A stretch of DNA of 5,734 bases from assembly GCA_003448025.1 (NCBI GenBank), contig DLXL01000219.1, positions 1 to 5,734 of the forward strand, read 5' to 3'. How positions within the stretch are numbered: position 1 is the stretch's first letter; the number at the start of each line of letters is the position of its first letter. Both the position numbers and the translations under genes were made by a program. This document shows, in pieces, positions 1 to 5,734 of this stretch. The notes under the pieces are model-generated. The model was given only the letters and a program-made list of their open reading frames with translations, was not told where the DNA came from and ran no database searches. The stretch is from Saprospirales bacterium (GTDB lineage Bacteria; Bacteroidota; Bacteroidia; Chitinophagales; Saprospiraceae).

Positions 1-103
1 CGTCATCCGCGTTCCAAAAAAAAATCCGCGTCACCAGCGTCATCCGCGTTCCAAAAAAAACCGCGTCATCCCCATCGTTCCAACCCGCGTTCAAAAAAAA
101 AAA
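1..103. repeat. A-tract-containing direct repeat upstream of maeB
   Basis: A 15-base unit, CGTCATCCGCGTTCC, occurs twice without mismatch (1-15 and 38-52, a period of 37). Each copy is followed by a run of A (16-24 and 53-60) and then by a related tail beginning CCGCGTCA (26-37 and 61-72). A third, degraded copy covers about 73-103 (ATCGTTCC, then CCGCGTTC) and ends in eleven A at 93-103. The three A-runs start 37 and 40 bases apart. The first copy begins at base 1, so the array may extend upstream. No reading frame is supported here. Whether it is only an intergenic repeat or also affects promoter geometry cannot be decided from the sequence. Confidence 0.75.
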
Positions 104-111
104 TACCTTTG
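104..111 (+). promoter_or_regulatory. Bacteroidota-type -7 promoter element for maeB
   Basis: TACCTTTG matches the Bacteroidota housekeeping -7 consensus TAnnTTTG at every defined position. It lies 24 bases ahead of the ATG at 136, so transcription would start near 117-119 and leave a leader of under 20 bases. No convincing -33 TTG is found at the usual distance. The region instead carries an A11 run (93-103) directly abutting the element. The position supports translation from ATG 136 rather than from the in-frame TTG at 109, which lies inside this element. Confidence 0.6.
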
Positions 112-135
112 CGCCCTCCAATACAACTCGTTCCA

Positions 136-2418
136 ATGAGTAAGAAAAAAACACTGAAAGAAGAGGCGCTATTCTACCATGCCAAAGGACGCCCTGGAAA
201 AATTGAAGTAATCCCATCCAAAGAAACGGCTACCCAGAGAGACCTCACCCTGGCCTATTCTCCGGGAGTGGCTGAGCCTTGCCTGGCTATTGCAGCCAAT
301 CCGGAGGATGTATACAAATATACCGCTAAAGGCAACCTCGTGGCTGTTATCTCTAATGGCACTGCCGTACTGGGACTAGGCGACATTGGCCCGGCAGCCG
401 GCAAACCGGTGATGGAAGGAAAGGGTCTGTTGTTCAAAATATACGCAGATATCGACGTGTTTGACCTGGAGCTTGATACCAAAAACGTGGACGAGTTCAT
501 CCGTACCGTTAAAATTTTGGAACCAACTTTCGGGGGAGTGAATCTGGAGGATATTTCTGCGCCGGAGTGCTTTGAAATTGAGGAACGACTCAAAGCTGAA
601 TTGAATATCCCGGTTATGCATGACGACCAGCACGGCACGGCTATCATTAGTTCCGCGGCGTTGCTCAATGCGTTGGAACTGGTGAATAAAGACATCTCCA
701 AAGTGAAAATTGTGGTGAATGGCGCAGGAGCTTCCGCTATTTCCTGCACCAAACTTTACTACAGCCTGGGTGCACAAAAGAAGAACATTTTTATGTTCGA
801 TTCCAAAGGGTTGTTGCATCCGAGTCGGACAAATCTCGACGGTAAAAAATCGGAATTTGCTAACGGTAGTGCTCCGGCTTCTCTTTCCCTGGCAGAAGCC
901 ATGAAAGGTGCTGATGTGTTTGTGGGGCTCTCAAAAGGCAATATTTTGAGCCAGGAAATGGTAAGGGGCATGGCGCCGGATTGTATTGTTTTTGCCATGG
1001 CTAATCCAACGCCGGAGATTGCCTATGAAGATGCTATTGCTGCAAGGGAGGATATCATATTTGCTACAGGACGTAGTGATTATCCCAACCAGGTAAACAA
1101 TGTATTGGGTTTCCCATACATATTCCGGGGCGCTTTGGATGTTCGTTCCAAAGTAATCAATGAAGAAATGAAACTGGCGGCAGTGCGCGCCCTGGCCGAT
1201 CTGGCTAAAAAACCGGTTCCGGACATCGTGAATATGGCCTATGGCAAAGACAACATGGTGTTTGGTCGGGAGTACATTATTCCCAAGCCTGTTGATCCGC
1301 GTTTGCTGACTACTGTGGCGCCTGCTGTGGCGCGCGCAGCTATGGATTCCGGAGTGGCCAAATTCCCGATCAAAAACTGGGAAAACTATGAAAATCAGCT
1401 CTCCAAACGCCTCGGACTCGATAACACCCTTACCCGTGGTATTCTGAACAAGGCCAAGCAAAACCCAAAACGGATTGTACTGGCCGATGCAGAAAATCTG
1501 GCAGTGCTTAAAGCCGCACAACTGGCGCAGGAAGAAAAAATTGCCAAGCCAATCCTGCTGGGTAATGTGAAAAAAATCAAACACCTCATCCAGGAGAATC
1601 ATCTGGATCTGGCGCATGTGGAGATCATTGATCCTATGATGCCGCATACCGATCAGGACTTTGCCCGACTGGAGCGATTTGGCGACTTACTGTTTGAAAA
1701 ACGCAAACGCAAGGGTTTCAATCGTACGGAAGCACGTGAAATTGTTCGCCGCCGCAACTACTTTGGTTCCATGATGGTGGAAACCGGGGAGGCTGATGGG
1801 ATGATTGGTGGTATGACCCGCAATTATCCGGATACCATTCGACCGGCGCTGCAAGCTATTGGCCGGCAGGAAGGCGTGAAAAAAGTATGCGGGATGTATA
1901 TCCTGATGAGCCGGTTTGGCCCTTTATTTTTGGCAGATACTACCGTAAACTTTAACCCAACGGCGGAAGAAATTGTGGAAATTGCCGAACTGGTAGCCCG
2001 GGAAGTGGAAAAATTCAACATCAAACCGCGTATCGCGATGCTTTCCTATTCCAATTTCGGCAGCGCCAATGGAGAGGACGCCAATAAAATGCGCGAGGCT
2101 GTCACCTTGCTCAAAGCCAAGTATCCCAATATGGTGGTGGATGGTGAAATGCAGGCGCACCTGCCATTCGATCATGCGCTACTCAAGGAAAATCATCCGT
2201 TCTGCGAGCTGGTAGATGGCAGTCCTAATATTCTCATCTTCCCCAACCTATCCGCTTCTAACATCGCCTACAATCTGGTAAAAGAAGTGGCCAATATTGA
2301 GAAAATCGGTCCTGTTCTACTCGGGCTCAAAAAACCGGTACACCTCGTTCAGTTGGGAAGTACCACCCGCGAACTGGTGAATATGATCGCAATTGCGGTT
2401 GTGGATGCGCAAAGGTGA
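136..2418 (+). CDS. maeB: NADP-dependent malic enzyme, MaeB-type hybrid with C-terminal phosphotransacetylase-like domain
   Basis: Cytoplasmic enzyme that oxidatively decarboxylates L-malate to pyruvate and CO2 and supplies NADPH. The 760 residues match the roughly 760 usual for MaeB. The malic N-terminal domain (about 10-155) has Y41 in AYSPGVAEP, K96 in VMEGKG (the expected catalytic Tyr and Lys), E138-D139, and the metal-site motif DDQHGT at 163-168. The Rossmann domain (about 160-405) has GAGAS at 197-201, ANP at 289-291 and QVNN at 319-322. Residues about 428-757 are the phosphotransacetylase-like domain, with LSYSNFGSANG at 636-646 and NLSASNIAYNL at 704-714. In this half, the catalytic Ser-Arg of true phosphotransacetylase (PVNDLSRG) is replaced by PVHLVQLG (734-741), so it is probably not catalytic. 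In studied relatives this domain mediates acetyl-CoA inhibition and oligomer assembly. ATG 136 is preferred over TTG 109 because the -7 element overlaps the TTG. NADP preference is inferred from family membership. The gene converges on rhaM. Confidence 0.95.
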   Translation: MSKKKTLKEEALFYHAKGRPGKIEVIPSKETATQRDLTLAYSPGVAEPCLAIAANPEDVYKYTAKGNLVAVISNGTAVLGLGDIGPAAGKPVMEGKGLLFKIYADIDVFDLELDTKNVDEFIRTVKILEPTFGGVNLEDISAPECFEIEERLKAELNIPVMHDDQHGTAIISSAALLNALELVNKDISKVKIVVNGAGASAISCTKLYYSLGAQKKNIFMFDSKGLLHPSRTNLDGKKSEFANGSAPASLSLAEAMKGADVFVGLSKGNILSQEMVRGMAPDCIVFAMANPTPEIAYEDAIAAREDIIFATGRSDYPNQVNNVLGFPYIFRGALDVRSKVINEEMKLAAVRALADLAKKPVPDIVNMAYGKDNMVFGREYIIPKPVDPRLLTTVAPAVARAAMDSGVAKFPIKNWENYENQLSKRLGLDNTLTRGILNKAKQNPKRIVLADAENLAVLKAAQLAQEEKIAKPILLGNVKKIKHLIQENHLDLAHVEIIDPMMPHTDQDFARLERFGDLLFEKRKRKGFNRTEAREIVRRRNYFGSMMVETGEADGMIGGMTRNYPDTIRPALQAIGRQEGVKKVCGMYILMSRFGPLFLADTTVNFNPTAEEIVEIAELVAREVEKFNIKPRIAMLSYSNFGSANGEDANKMREAVTLLKAKYPNMVVDGEMQAHLPFDHALLKENHPFCELVDGSPNILIFPNLSASNIAYNLVKEVANIEKIGPVLLGLKKPVHLVQLGSTTRELVNMIAIAVVDAQR

Positions 2419-2479
2419 ACGCAGGACGATGAACGATGAACGATGGCACGATGTCCGCCCGTTGTTCATCGTCCTGCGT
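2419..2479. terminator. Perfect inverted repeat filling the convergent maeB/rhaM gap; possible two-way terminator
   Basis: The left arm ACGCAGGACGATGAAC (2419-2434) is exactly complementary to the right arm GTTCATCGTCCTGCGT (2464-2479), giving a 16-base-pair stem. Four further pairs, two of them G-U, can extend it inward. The loop is about 21-29 bases. The arms begin on the base after the maeB stop and end one base before the complement of the rhaM stop (2481-2483). A two-way terminator or 3'-end protecting hairpin would suit convergent genes. However, no T-run follows the stem on either strand, so it is not a classic intrinsic terminator. It may instead be a mobile or REP-like repeat. Confidence 0.5.
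2424..2452. repeat. Degenerate heptamer tandem repeat (GAACGAT)
   Basis: Consecutive units are GGACGAT (2424-2430), GAACGAT (2431-2437) and GAACGAT (2438-2444). One extra G follows, then GCACGAT (2446-2452). The first units form most of the left arm of the surrounding inverted repeat. The same heptamer in the same orientation recurs at the right edge of the window. Confidence 0.75.
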
Positions 2480-2480
2480 A

Positions 2481-2795
2481 TTATCGTAAATAAAACACCT
2501 CCTTCAACGGCACACTCACGGGCGATTGATCCGGGTTGGTAGCCATTATATCCGCCATATAGGCCCACCAGCGTTGCATGACGGGGTGTTTGGGTAATTC
2601 ATCCAGGCTTGACGGATCCGGTATTTCCAAAACCCCAAACAAGGCCAGGGTTTCTTCATCCAAAAAAATGGAATAATCACTGATGCCGGTTTCCCGCAAC
2701 AGTTGAGCCAGCTCCGGCCAAAGTTCATCGTGCCGGCGTTTGTATTCCGCTGTTTGGCCGGGGTGTAACTGCATTTTAAAGGCGATACGAGGCAT
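2481..2795 (-). CDS. rhaM: L-rhamnose mutarotase
   Basis: Small cytoplasmic enzyme that interconverts the alpha and beta anomers of L-rhamnose, feeding the sugar to rhamnose isomerase. The 104 residues equal the length of E. coli RhaM as I recall it, and the protein aligns with it end to end. Conserved features are AFKMQLHPG (5-13), [12 protein letters not shown] (18-29) with Y18 and the catalytic H22, YSIFLD (41-46), [11 protein letters not shown] (74-84) with W76-W77, the NPD-SPVS segment (87-94), and the terminal LKEVFYL (97-103). The protein has no signal peptide. ATG is the natural start because it gives the exact family N-terminus. No Shine-Dalgarno sequence and no TAnnTTTG element lie ahead of it. 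It sits 156 bases downstream of the rhamnosidase on the same strand and may be read from that transcript, although a large inverted repeat lies between them. Its stop codon abuts the hairpin shared with maeB. Confidence 0.95.
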   Translation of the reverse strand: MPRIAFKMQLHPGQTAEYKRRHDELWPELAQLLRETGISDYSIFLDEETLALFGVLEIPDPSSLDELPKHPVMQRWWAYMADIMATNPDQSPVSVPLKEVFYLR

Positions 2796-2800
2796 GGGTT

Positions 2801-2825
2801 AGTGTTTGAGTGTTTGGGTGTTTTA
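2801..2825. repeat. Octamer tandem repeat upstream of rhaM
   Basis: AGTGTTTG (2801-2808) is followed by an identical AGTGTTTG (2809-2816), a variant GGTGTTTT (2817-2824) and the start of another unit. It lies five bases ahead of the rhaM ATG, so on the rhaM strand (CAAACACT repeated) it would form the mRNA leader just before the start codon. A change in copy number would alter leader length but not the reading frame. Confidence 0.6.
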
Positions 2826-2831
2826 GTTGGC

Positions 2832-2938
2832 TTTTTCACCACTAAGGCACTGAGGCCACTAAGTGGTACGGAAGTTTATAATTAGTGGTTATTTAACCGC
2901 AGTATCCTAAGTGCCTTAAGTGCCTTAGTGGTGAAAAA
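2832..2938. repeat. Inverted-repeat element between rhamnosidase and rhaM
   Basis: The left arm 2832-2851 (TTTTTCACCACTAAGGCACT) and right arm 2919-2938 are perfectly complementary over 20 bases, separated by 67 bases. Similarity continues inward for about 12 more bases (8 of 12 matching), because both arms carry serial variants of a CACTAAGG / AAGGCACT word. The A/T-runs lie at the outer tips (TTTTT entering, AAAAAAA leaving on the + strand). On the minus strand, the direction of transcription, the stem is preceded by T7 and followed by AAAAAG, so it does not have the form of an intrinsic terminator for the rhamnosidase. No open frame lies inside. It is best described as a MITE-like or REP-like palindromic intergenic repeat; its mobility is unproven. 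Confidence 0.7.
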
Positions 2939-2951
2939 AACTCCTCCCCCT

Positions 2952-5654
2952 CTAATTCAACTCCGACCGGAAAGCATATCTCCCGGAACCCACTTTTACC
3001 CGAACATACCCGTCTTCCAGAGTTGACTGCAATTTTTTCCCATCCTGTTCTACGGTATCAGCGTTCCTGGCTGGTACCCAGATGGTGGCACTGGTATTGG
3101 CTGGAATTTCTACTTCGAGCATGAACTTGTTGCCATCCAGTTTCCAGCTGCTGGATGCCTTGCCGTACAGGGTTTCCAGACTGGCAGAGGCATGGGTAAA
3201 TCCGCCTCCGGGGTGAGGTTTGATACGGATGGCCTTATAGCCCGGCTGTTCGGTTTCGGTATCCAGGCCGCACATAATCCGGTACATCCAGTCGCCAATG
3301 GCTCCATAGGCATAGTGGTTGAAGGAATTCATGGTAATGGCCTGAAAACTGCCATCGGTGCGAATGCCATCCCAGCGTTCCCAGATGGTGGTGGCGCCCA
3401 TGGTAACCGGATAGAGCCAGGAGGGATAGGTCTTCTGATTCAACAAGGTGTAAGCCAGATCCGTGTACCCAAAGCGCGTGAGCACATGGCATAAATGCGG
3501 GGTGCCCAAAAAGCCGGTGGTGAGGTGATTGCCGTAACTTTTAATGTTTTCAGCCAGGTTTTTCGCCGCTTGCGCACGCTGATTTTCGGGCAGGAGATCA
3601 AACTGAAGTGCCAGCACGTAGGCTGTCTGTGTGGGCGAAAGCGGCCTGCCGTTGGGGGTTACATACTCATTCAGGTAGGCAGCTTTGACGCGTTGTAGGA
3701 GCTGGGTGAATTCCGCTACATCCTCTTTTTTGCCCAAAATCTGCGCAGCATTTACCAGCAATTGTGTGGAATGAGCATAAAAACACTGGGCAATCAGGTA
3801 TTTATCAGTAATGGCCGAGCGACCATCATTATCATCCGTAATGCTGTAAAACAGCCAGTCGCCAAAGTGGAACCCAGTGTTCCAGAGGTCGTTTTTGCTG
3901 TTGGTGCGCATGTATTCCACCCAGGCTTTCATGCTGGGGTACTGATCTTCCAGGATACGGCGGTCGGCATAGGCCAGCCACATATTCCAGGGAATGATGG
4001 TGGCGGCATCTGCCCAGCCGGTGGAGGCGCCGTTTCGGGGGTTGAGTACGTTGGGAATAACCCAGGGTACCATGCCATCCGGTTGTTGATCGGCGGCAAG
4101 ATCTTTGAGCCATTTGGCAAAGAAATTATGGGCATCAAAGTTAAATACGGCGGTGCGGCTAAATGCCTGGGCATCGCCGGTCCAGCCCAGACGCTCATCG
4201 CGCTGGGGGCAGTCGGTGGGTACATCCAGAAAATTGCCGCGCTGGCCCCATTGGATATTGTGTTGCAATTGATTGACCAGCGAATCCGAGCAGGTGAAGG
4301 TTCCAGCCGGCCGCATATCGGAGTACAGGGCGATGGCGCTGATATTTTCCGGCTTCAGATCTCCGGGATACCCTTCAATTTTAGCATACCGAAATCCGTG
4401 GAAGGTAAAATGCGGTTCAAATTGCTCTTCCCCGTTCCCGCTCAGGATCCAGGTATCGGTGCACCGCGCCGCACGCAGGTTCTCGGTGTAAAAATTGCCC
4501 TGTTTATCCAGCACCTCGGCAAATTGCAGCACTATGCGGTCGCCGGATTTACCACGGGCTTTCAAGGCTACCCATCCTACCAGGTTTTGGCCAAAATCGG
4601 CCACCAATTCACCTTTTGGAGTGCGAAAAATGGCTTTGGGCTGGAATGTTTCGTGTTTGCGAATGGGCTCGTTGTAGGTTCCAATGAGATTGGATTTGGA
4701 AAAATCTTTCACGGTCACCGGCTTCCAGGAGGCATCGTTGAAGCCTGCGGCCGACCAGCCTGAGCGCACCATTCGTGCATCGTAGGTTTCGCCGTGATAG
4801 ATTTCCGAGCTCCGGATGGGGCCATCAGTGCTGTATTTCCAGCTGGCATCTGAGGCGATGGTTTCACGGCTCCCGTCGGTGTACAGGATGTCGATTTGCA
4901 GTAGCAGCGATATATCTGAGCCATAAAATCCGTTCTTCTCTGCCCAGCCTATATTTCCACGCCACCAGCCGTTGCCCAGGGTAACGCCAACGGCATTTGG
5001 GCCGTTTTGGAGCATGTGCGTGACATCGTAAGTCAGATACGGGATCCTTTTTTGATAAGCTGTCCAGCCGGGGGTAAGGTAGTCCTGGCCTATACGTTTT
5101 CCGTTGATCTGCGCTTCAAAGAGTCCGTGGGAAGTGATAAAGGCGGTTGCCTGGGCTATTTTTTTCCGGCAGGCAAATTCCTTGCGAAAAACAGGACTGG
5201 GCCTGGTGGAATCCTCCGGCATGGAAACAGAAATCCATTGGGCTTTCCAATCGGATGTCTGGAGCAGGCCCATTTGCCAGAAGGCGGGTTCGCTCCAGGG
5301 GGAGCCATTGCCGTTGTTATCCCATACCCTTACCTGCCACCAGTATTTTTGGCCGGATACCAGGGCTGGTCCGGTATATGGCACCCAAACGGAGGCATCG
5401 GAGTTGATTTTGCCGGATTGCCAAACATATTTTTTTCCGGATATCAGATCGGCGTTGGAAACGGCAACTCGAATTTCATAGGCGGTTTGCCGCACATTCC
5501 GGGTTTCGGATAGTAGTTGCCAGCCAAATCGGGGTTGGGTTACATCAAGGCCTATGGGATTGTTCAGGTTTTCTACCCGCGGGTGGGTTACCTGTACCTG
5601 CGCATGCAGGCAAGAGCAGGCGAAAAGCAGTAGGAGCAGGAAAGGTCGAGTCAT
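2952..5654 (-). CDS. Secreted alpha-L-rhamnosidase, GH78 family
   Basis: Glycoside hydrolase that removes terminal alpha-L-rhamnose from glycans or plant glycosides by the inverting mechanism. Residues 1-18 form a signal peptide (basic start, Leu-rich core, cleavage after LHA before Q19). A fibronectin-like beta domain spans about 20-130. The rhamnosidase N-terminal carbohydrate-binding-like domain spans about 150-320, with GNGWWRG at 227-233 and GETYDAR at 288-294. A second beta domain (about 335-430) has DFGQNLVGW at 353-361. The (alpha/alpha)6 barrel (about 445-790) carries DVPTDCPQRDERLGWTGD at 477-494, with E487 the likely general acid and D481 and D494 nearby. GWADA lies at 546-550, FGDWL at 597-601 and TTIWERWDG at 755-763, with E759 the likely general base, followed by SFNHYAYG at 777-784. 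A C-terminal beta domain spans about 795-890. The 272-residue spacing of the two Glu fits the family. There is no type IX secretion C-terminal domain, so periplasmic or surface location is unresolved. The gene is intact, and rhaM lies downstream on the same strand. Confidence 0.95.
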   Translation of the reverse strand: MTRPFLLLLLFACSCLHAQVQVTHPRVENLNNPIGLDVTQPRFGWQLLSETRNVRQTAYEIRVAVSNADLISGKKYVWQSGKINSDASVWVPYTGPALVSGQKYWWQVRVWDNNGNGSPWSEPAFWQMGLLQTSDWKAQWISVSMPEDSTRPSPVFRKEFACRKKIAQATAFITSHGLFEAQINGKRIGQDYLTPGWTAYQKRIPYLTYDVTHMLQNGPNAVGVTLGNGWWRGNIGWAEKNGFYGSDISLLLQIDILYTDGSRETIASDASWKYSTDGPIRSSEIYHGETYDARMVRSGWSAAGFNDASWKPVTVKDFSKSNLIGTYNEPIRKHETFQPKAIFRTPKGELVADFGQNLVGWVALKARGKSGDRIVLQFAEVLDKQGNFYTENLRAARCTDTWILSGNGEEQFEPHFTFHGFRYAKIEGYPGDLKPENISAIALYSDMRPAGTFTCSDSLVNQLQHNIQWGQRGNFLDVPTDCPQRDERLGWTGDAQAFSRTAVFNFDAHNFFAKWLKDLAADQQPDGMVPWVIPNVLNPRNGASTGWADAATIIPWNMWLAYADRRILEDQYPSMKAWVEYMRTNSKNDLWNTGFHFGDWLFYSITDDNDGRSAITDKYLIAQCFYAHSTQLLVNAAQILGKKEDVAEFTQLLQRVKAAYLNEYVTPNGRPLSPTQTAYVLALQFDLLPENQRAQAAKNLAENIKSYGNHLTTGFLGTPHLCHVLTRFGYTDLAYTLLNQKTYPSWLYPVTMGATTIWERWDGIRTDGSFQAITMNSFNHYAYGAIGDWMYRIMCGLDTETEQPGYKAIRIKPHPGGGFTHASASLETLYGKASSSWKLDGNKFMLEVEIPANTSATIWVPARNADTVEQDGKKLQSTLEDGYVRVKVGSGRYAFRSELN

Positions 5655-5677
5655 GGCTTCGCGTTTTAATCAGGAAG

Positions 5678-5685
5678 CCAAGGTA
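5678..5685 (-). promoter_or_regulatory. Candidate -7 element for the rhamnosidase gene
   Basis: On the minus strand the sequence reads TACCTTGG, one base away from the Bacteroidota consensus TAnnTTTG and from the maeB element TACCTTTG. It lies 23 bases upstream of the rhamnosidase ATG (5652-5654), almost the same distance as at maeB (24 bases). No good -33 element was found, so this is a position-supported guess. No operator for a rhamnose regulator could be recognised in the 80 bases available. Confidence 0.35.
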
Positions 5686-5695
5686 GGAGTTTTTG

Positions 5696-5734
5696 GGAAC
5701 GATGGGATTGTGAACGATGAACGATGAACGATGA
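5696..5734. repeat. Heptamer tandem repeat (TGAACGA) at the right edge
   Basis: Three exact units of TGAACGA (5711-5717, 5718-5724, 5725-5731) are followed by TGA at the window end, so the array probably continues. A stray copy of the core, GGAACGAT, lies at 5696-5703. This is the same heptamer, in a different phase but the same orientation, as at 2424-2452. It lies upstream of the rhamnosidase promoter candidate. Confidence 0.75.

Noticed and set aside
931..1647. A 238-codon open frame on the - strand, antisense to maeB.
   Set aside because: The translation is rich in His, Cys and Phe without domain structure and overlaps the conserved part of maeB. It is treated as a shadow frame.
2546..2842. 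A 98-codon minus-strand frame starting upstream of rhaM, overlapping it in another frame.
   Set aside because: The RhaM frame matches its family along the whole length, whereas this frame begins in the repeat DNA and has no recognisable motif.
2934..2951. A purine-rich AGGGGGAGGAG followed by seven T on the minus strand, just after the rhamnosidase stop; considered as a ribosome site or an intrinsic terminator.
   Set aside because: No start codon follows at a usable distance, so it is not a ribosome site. No complementary pyrimidine-rich segment precedes it to form a stem, so a terminator is unsupported, although the T-run itself is real.
3762..4763. A 333-codon open frame on the + strand, antisense to the rhamnosidase.
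   Set aside because: It lies entirely inside an intact GH78 gene whose motifs are all present on the other strand. Its protein is Gly/Ile/Pro-rich with no recognisable domain, and there is no promoter or ribosome site. It is a shadow of the real gene.
5601..5654. Lipoprotein signal for the rhamnosidase, with Cys at residues 13 and 15.
   Set aside because: LFAC and ACSC are poor lipoboxes because of Phe or Cys at position -2, and a good signal peptidase I site (LHA before Q19) follows at once. A lipoprotein is not fully excluded.
5696..5734. Regular short repeats at the right edge, considered as a CRISPR array.
   Set aside because: The units are seven bases long and contiguous, with no spacers, which is a simple tandem repeat rather than a CRISPR array.
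1..5734. A previously undescribed defence, mobile or regulatory gene system.
   Set aside because: All three supported genes belong to well-known families, are full length with key residues present, and fill nearly all the sequence. The remaining gaps are at most 156 bases and contain only repeats and promoter candidates.

Overview
This window looks like ordinary chromosomal DNA from a member of the Bacteroidota. Four things suggest this: a near-perfect TAnnTTTG-type -7 promoter element (TACCTTTG, 104-111), no Shine-Dalgarno sequence ahead of any of the three genes, a Bacteroidota-style signal peptide ending in HA|Q, and intergenic gaps full of short repeats. The repeat style and roughly balanced GC content would fit the Saprospiria, but that is only an impression. 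No RNA genes, CRISPR array, insertion sequence, toxin, defence gene or phage gene was seen.

Layout. Positions 1-135 hold an A-tract-rich direct repeat that runs into the promoter of the first gene. Positions 136-2418 (+) encode a full-length hybrid malic enzyme of the MaeB type (malic enzyme plus phosphotransacetylase-like domain, 760 aa). Positions 2419-2480 are a 62-base gap between convergent genes, filled almost end to end by one inverted repeat. Positions 2481-2795 (-) encode L-rhamnose mutarotase (RhaM, 104 aa). Positions 2796-2951 contain no gene but hold an octamer tandem repeat and a 107-base element with perfect 20-base inverted arms. Positions 2952-5654 (-) encode a secreted GH78 alpha-L-rhamnosidase (900 aa). 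Positions 5655-5734 hold a weak candidate promoter and another run of the heptamer repeat also seen at 2424-2452, continuing past the window edge.

How the genes work together. The two minus-strand genes form a small rhamnose-use module. The rhamnosidase cuts terminal L-rhamnose from plant or microbial glycans or glycosides outside the cytoplasm, and RhaM equilibrates the anomers of the freed sugar inside the cell. The malic enzyme is convergent to this module and belongs to central metabolism (malate to pyruvate, with NADPH). No functional link between it and rhamnose is visible.

The coding content is conventional, and no previously undescribed system was found. The least explained material is the intergenic DNA. 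Each gap carries its own short repeat family, two gaps contain long perfect inverted repeats, and one repeat family brackets the rhamnose module. The phosphotransacetylase-like half of the malic enzyme has also lost the Ser-Arg pair of the true enzyme.
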